DNA of 64,000 bases from Polytrichum commune. Taxonomy: Eukaryota > Streptophyta > Polytrichopsida > Polytrichales > Polytrichaceae. Below the pieces are notes generated by a model. That model saw only the letters and a program-made list of their open reading frames with translations. It did not search any database and was not told where the DNA came from. Within the stretch, counting starts at the first letter, position 1. Each line of letters opens with the position of its first letter. The stretch is from positions 36,843,554 to 36,907,553 of the forward strand of contig OX485803.1 of assembly GCA_950295325.1 (NCBI GenBank). Direction: 5' to 3'. Shown here piece after piece: positions 61,164 to 64,000 of this stretch. Position numbers and translations under genes: made by a program.

Positions 61164-61304
61164 TCAGATCTCGGTGAACCAGCAGGTACACTCGTACCTT
61201 CGGGGGATGAAGGCCTCGCGGATGACACTGAAAACTTCATCCTTCTTTATGGGGAAGCCCGCTTGACTACAAATCCCATATTGAGTGCACTTCGCCTTCA
61301 AGGT
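61164..61304 (-). CDS. Possible last exon of an unrecognised gene
   Basis: Bounded upstream by a good acceptor (TTTTAG) and ending in TGA at 61164-61166. It reads TLKAKCTQYGICSQAGFPIK, then KDEVFSVIREAFIPRRYECT and CWFTEI. The 46-residue sequence looks protein-like and is GC-richer than its surroundings. No partner exon is visible on the minus strand within the window, and I do not know the family. Confidence 0.35.
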   Translation of the reverse strand, partial: TLKAKCTQYGICSQAGFPIKKDEVFSVIREAFIPRRYECTCWFTEI

Positions 61305-61995
61305 CTAAAATCCAATATATATGTGCACTTCCAATTAGTAAATAAGCAATTCATTGGGATTTCATTCCGGAAGTGAAACCATCAATGAAGCATGTAATCA
61401 ACTTGGAGGTCAAATAAAATTACAAAATTCTCATTAACATTGAGGTTATAATTTTTTTGACTTACCATTTGAAATTCTCTTTGTCATTCTAAAATGACAC
61501 TTAAATTTAGTGTGCTGATTTAGTATGTATATTTTATAATATTTTAATAACGCCGCCTACTTTCACAAGTATTTATACACATTCAAACCAATTAAGTGTG
61601 ATTTAATGTCATTAAGTCTAATTAATTCTGATGAATCCTATTTAAGCCCAAATAAATCAGAAAAGTGTGCTTACCAAATAAAGTAAGACTAATTAATTAT
61701 AATGTTTAATTACTGTAATTTAATTCAATTACTTCCAGTAATTAACTGAACTAATTCATTCCAGTAATTCATTTCAGCAATTAAATTAACTAATTAATTC
61801 CAGTAATTACATTTAATTAATTGATTAATTCCAGTAGTTTTATTTATTTATTTATGTATGAATAAATCCCAAAACAAGATATTCCAATTCATAAGGTAGC
61901 CAAATTGCATCTATAGAAATTCGTAACAATTTGCTTTTGACACTTTCGCTCGTCCATTCTACTGGAAAATTCTGTGACACAAATGTATTGTTAGG
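61305..61995. other. AT-rich spacer with short repeat array
   Basis: Between about 61725 and 61840 the sequence TTCCAGTAATT or a close variant recurs four to five times, separated by AATTAA-type spacers. No gene. Confidence 0.5.
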
Positions 61996-62427
61996 GTGAC
62001 CACCTATCTGCTTACACCAACATTCACTAGAAGCTCATCGACTACAAGCAAAGAAAACACATATACCCATTCCTCAAGAATTTCGGTAAATACTTCAACT
62101 TACGAGCTTCATTCAAGCACACCATATCCATGTTTAGCTCCACTAGTTGATTTAATCGAGAAGCAACTAGAAATAGAAAGACGGGAATGGAGTCTAACAG
62201 GAAACGAGAGAGTAACCGGAAAACCTACCTTGTGGCAGGAAGGGAGCGATTGACTGGCCCGTAACATGGAAGCCCTACAAATTGGCGAGGAGGGAGTAGC
62301 TGGACCGGTCGCACTTACACCTCCAGATTTCGCCATACAAGATGAACTCAGATCCATGGCACTTGAGATTCCAGCCATCTTGCAACTTCTCAAATGGACA
62401 CGAATCAAACAAAACTTGAACTCCTAA
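61996..62427 (+). pseudogene. Coding-like block with one in-frame stop
   Basis: One frame runs for about 143 codons broken only by a TGA at 62251-62253. It includes APLVDLIEKQLEIERREWSL, a charged helix-like stretch, and after the stop EALQIGEEG and ELRSMALEIPAILQLLKW. It ends TAA at 62425-62427. Perhaps a gag fragment or a broken host gene; family not recognised. Confidence 0.35.
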
Positions 62428-62796
62428 CCCTCGGAACTGCAGGAATTGTCTCCACTGGATTTGCAAAAACTAGCTGTGGTGATGCAAGACTTACTAAATT
62501 TCGATCTGTTTACCTCTGTGAGCGTGTGTCCCGAGGCAAGAAACTAAGGTAGAAGGCGATTTGAGGACCTACTTACTTGAAGTATGCAAGGTCCTGATGT
62601 CAGAGAGATTGAATGGCAAGAAACTAATAAGCTACAGAGAGGTGATTTGAGGAGCTAACTTAATAAGTTACATGAAGTCTGCAAGGTCTTTGAATGTGAG
62701 AGGCAGGAAGCACATGGATTTGGGAGTTGGGAGGCATGCAAGGAGACACTCTTGATGAGTGGCATTGCCAAGTGGCAGCCTGCAGGGCACCCAAAT

Positions 62797-62833
<37 letters not shown>

Positions 62834-62867
62834 TCTCCTTCCAGTGTTGCTTCCTGCCAAATACTTT
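62428..62867. other. Intergenic with (CT)n tract
   Basis: A (CT)n microsatellite of about 34 bases lies at 62799-62832. Nothing else recognised. Confidence 0.6.
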
Positions 62868-63303
62868 TTAAGGGTTCACACAGGCCCCAAGTTCTAAAAG
62901 TCCCAGTTCACTTGAGGTCAATCCGTGTAATCTCAGCCGTTGAGAGCATGGAAGTTGGGGCTTACCACTTCACACGGGTCTCAAGTCCTAAGTCTCAAGT
63001 ATGACATGGATGCCTACATGGCAACATTTTTTGAAGGTGGGGCTCAAGACTTGTGTTGTGAGTCGGGTCTAGCTTTTTTGCTTGAGTTAGGTCGAGTTAG
63101 GTCAAGCAAAAAGCTAGACCCAATTCACAACACATGCCACGAAATGTTTTTGCATAAAGTAACCAAGATTTGACTTTAATGACTTTAAACCATATTTCAG
63201 TGGTTTCTTAAGGCTAAAAAGTTGGGCCTTGGCCTCCATGTTGGGACTTTTTGATTGAGTGCATGGGACTTGGGACTTGGGATCCCATGTGAACCGGCCC
63301 TAA
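62868..63303. mobile_element. 436-bp foldback element
   Basis: Outer ends TTAAGGGTTCACACAGG and CATGTGAACCGGCCCTAAG form an imperfect inverted repeat. At the centre is a strong hairpin: 63050-63084 pairs with 63103-63136 (core GGGTCTAGCTTTTTTGCTTG), with a loop of about 18 bases. The hairpin midpoint and the midpoint of the outer ends nearly coincide, so the whole element is one decayed palindrome. No coding capacity. Confidence 0.6.
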
Positions 63304-63848
63304 GTTAGCGGCCCATAGGTGTCGAGGGAGCAAAATGTCATCGTATGGAAATGCAATGAGGGGGTTCATTTTGAAATTTGAGATCATTGTCCAAAAGTTC
63401 TACAACCTCAGGGGTGCCAACACTTGTATAATAAGTAGGAGTCATTGGCAAAGTAAGACTCCAACAATTTATAATGAGTTCATAATCATGCATGAAGGCG
63501 TTATTATAAGAGTATTAAGCTATCATAGAATAGAATAGAGTGTGACATAATGACATATGACAGTAAAGAATGTTCTTATTTCATAAGCTTTGTGAAACCC
63601 TTTGTTATATACTATGCTCCATGAATAGTAGATTTCTTTATTCTTCTCTTATTATCATTTGCCAGAGGTAGATACGGAAGCCAATTATGTCCAATAAGTA
63701 ACCATTGGAATTTCATCTTTGTGAGCTCTTTGCAACAATACTAATTTCATTGAGAGAATAAATTTTGTGACAAAAAAAACATAATAGAGTTATCCATTAA
63801 TGAGGTATAGGCAGGGACGAGTAAGGCCAATTAGGTGTTTTCGGGTTG
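63304..63848. other. Intergenic, no gene seen
   Basis: No feature recognised. Confidence 0.4.
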
Positions 63849-64000
63849 AATGAAATCCGATCTGTCGCTCGAAAGAGCAAATTCAAAGTCCCCTTTCGTC
63901 CGAAAATTCCGTTTCTTTGTGAAATTCCTTTGCAAGCTATCTGGAATGACGTAATCGTTAGATTGTGCTCGGGTGCAGCAGCATCGCAATGTTTTGTGCG
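63849..64000. repeat. Third copy of the identical block, cut by window end
   Basis: Matches 27158-27309 and 40681-40832 with one base difference seen (AATCCG for ACCCG). It starts abruptly in the middle of the hypothetical frame and runs off the window. Confidence 0.9.

Overview
The window is nuclear DNA from a land plant. Support comes from a plant-type kinesin-7, a nepenthesin-type aspartic protease, ankyrin-PGG (ACD6-like) membrane proteins, a Ty1/copia element with a plant initiator-Met-tRNA primer site, a decayed Ty3/gypsy element, GT-AG introns and AT-rich intergenic DNA. The species cannot be fixed from the sequence; nothing contradicts a bryophyte, lycophyte or fern.

Layout. 1-2988: the 3' half of a pyrroline-5-carboxylate reductase gene on the plus strand, with a small foldback element in one intron. 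About 3660-6830: a repeat complex of long inverted and direct copies, with one further copy near 15.8-16.2 kb. 9964-13468: a four-exon aspartic protease on the minus strand, with a diverged copy of part of exon 2 inside an intron. 16865-25687: a gene of about 20 exons for a kinesin-7 motor (KIN-7N type) on the minus strand.

25888-47181: a perfect head-to-tail tandem duplication. Each unit (about 7.77 kb) carries a 1.34-kb block identical between copies, a 223-bp dimer repeat and one ankyrin-PGG gene on the minus strand. Unit 1 also holds an almost intact copia element (29288-35041, target duplication gagac); unit 2 keeps the empty site. The two ankyrin genes each carry their own frameshift near the same place. 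Their exons differ far more than their introns, mostly at amino-acid-changing positions, as expected under diversifying selection.

47182-64000: fragments of the same module (47.2-48.1, 59.7-60.35 and 63.85-64.0 kb) mixed with decayed gypsy material (LTR-like 48.14-50.85; gag-protease-RT-integrase remnant 54.8-59.35). Two stretches here (48.4-50.6 and 53.7-54.8 kb) are packed with a 10-bp dyad, GNCNATNGNC, that no recognised feature explains. A 436-bp foldback element, a (CT)n tract and two unrecognised coding-like pieces follow.

The host genes are unrelated in function: proline synthesis, proteolysis, microtubule motor, membrane signalling. The main story is local duplication, transposon insertion and fast evolution of a putative immune-type ankyrin family. 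All exon borders were placed by eye.
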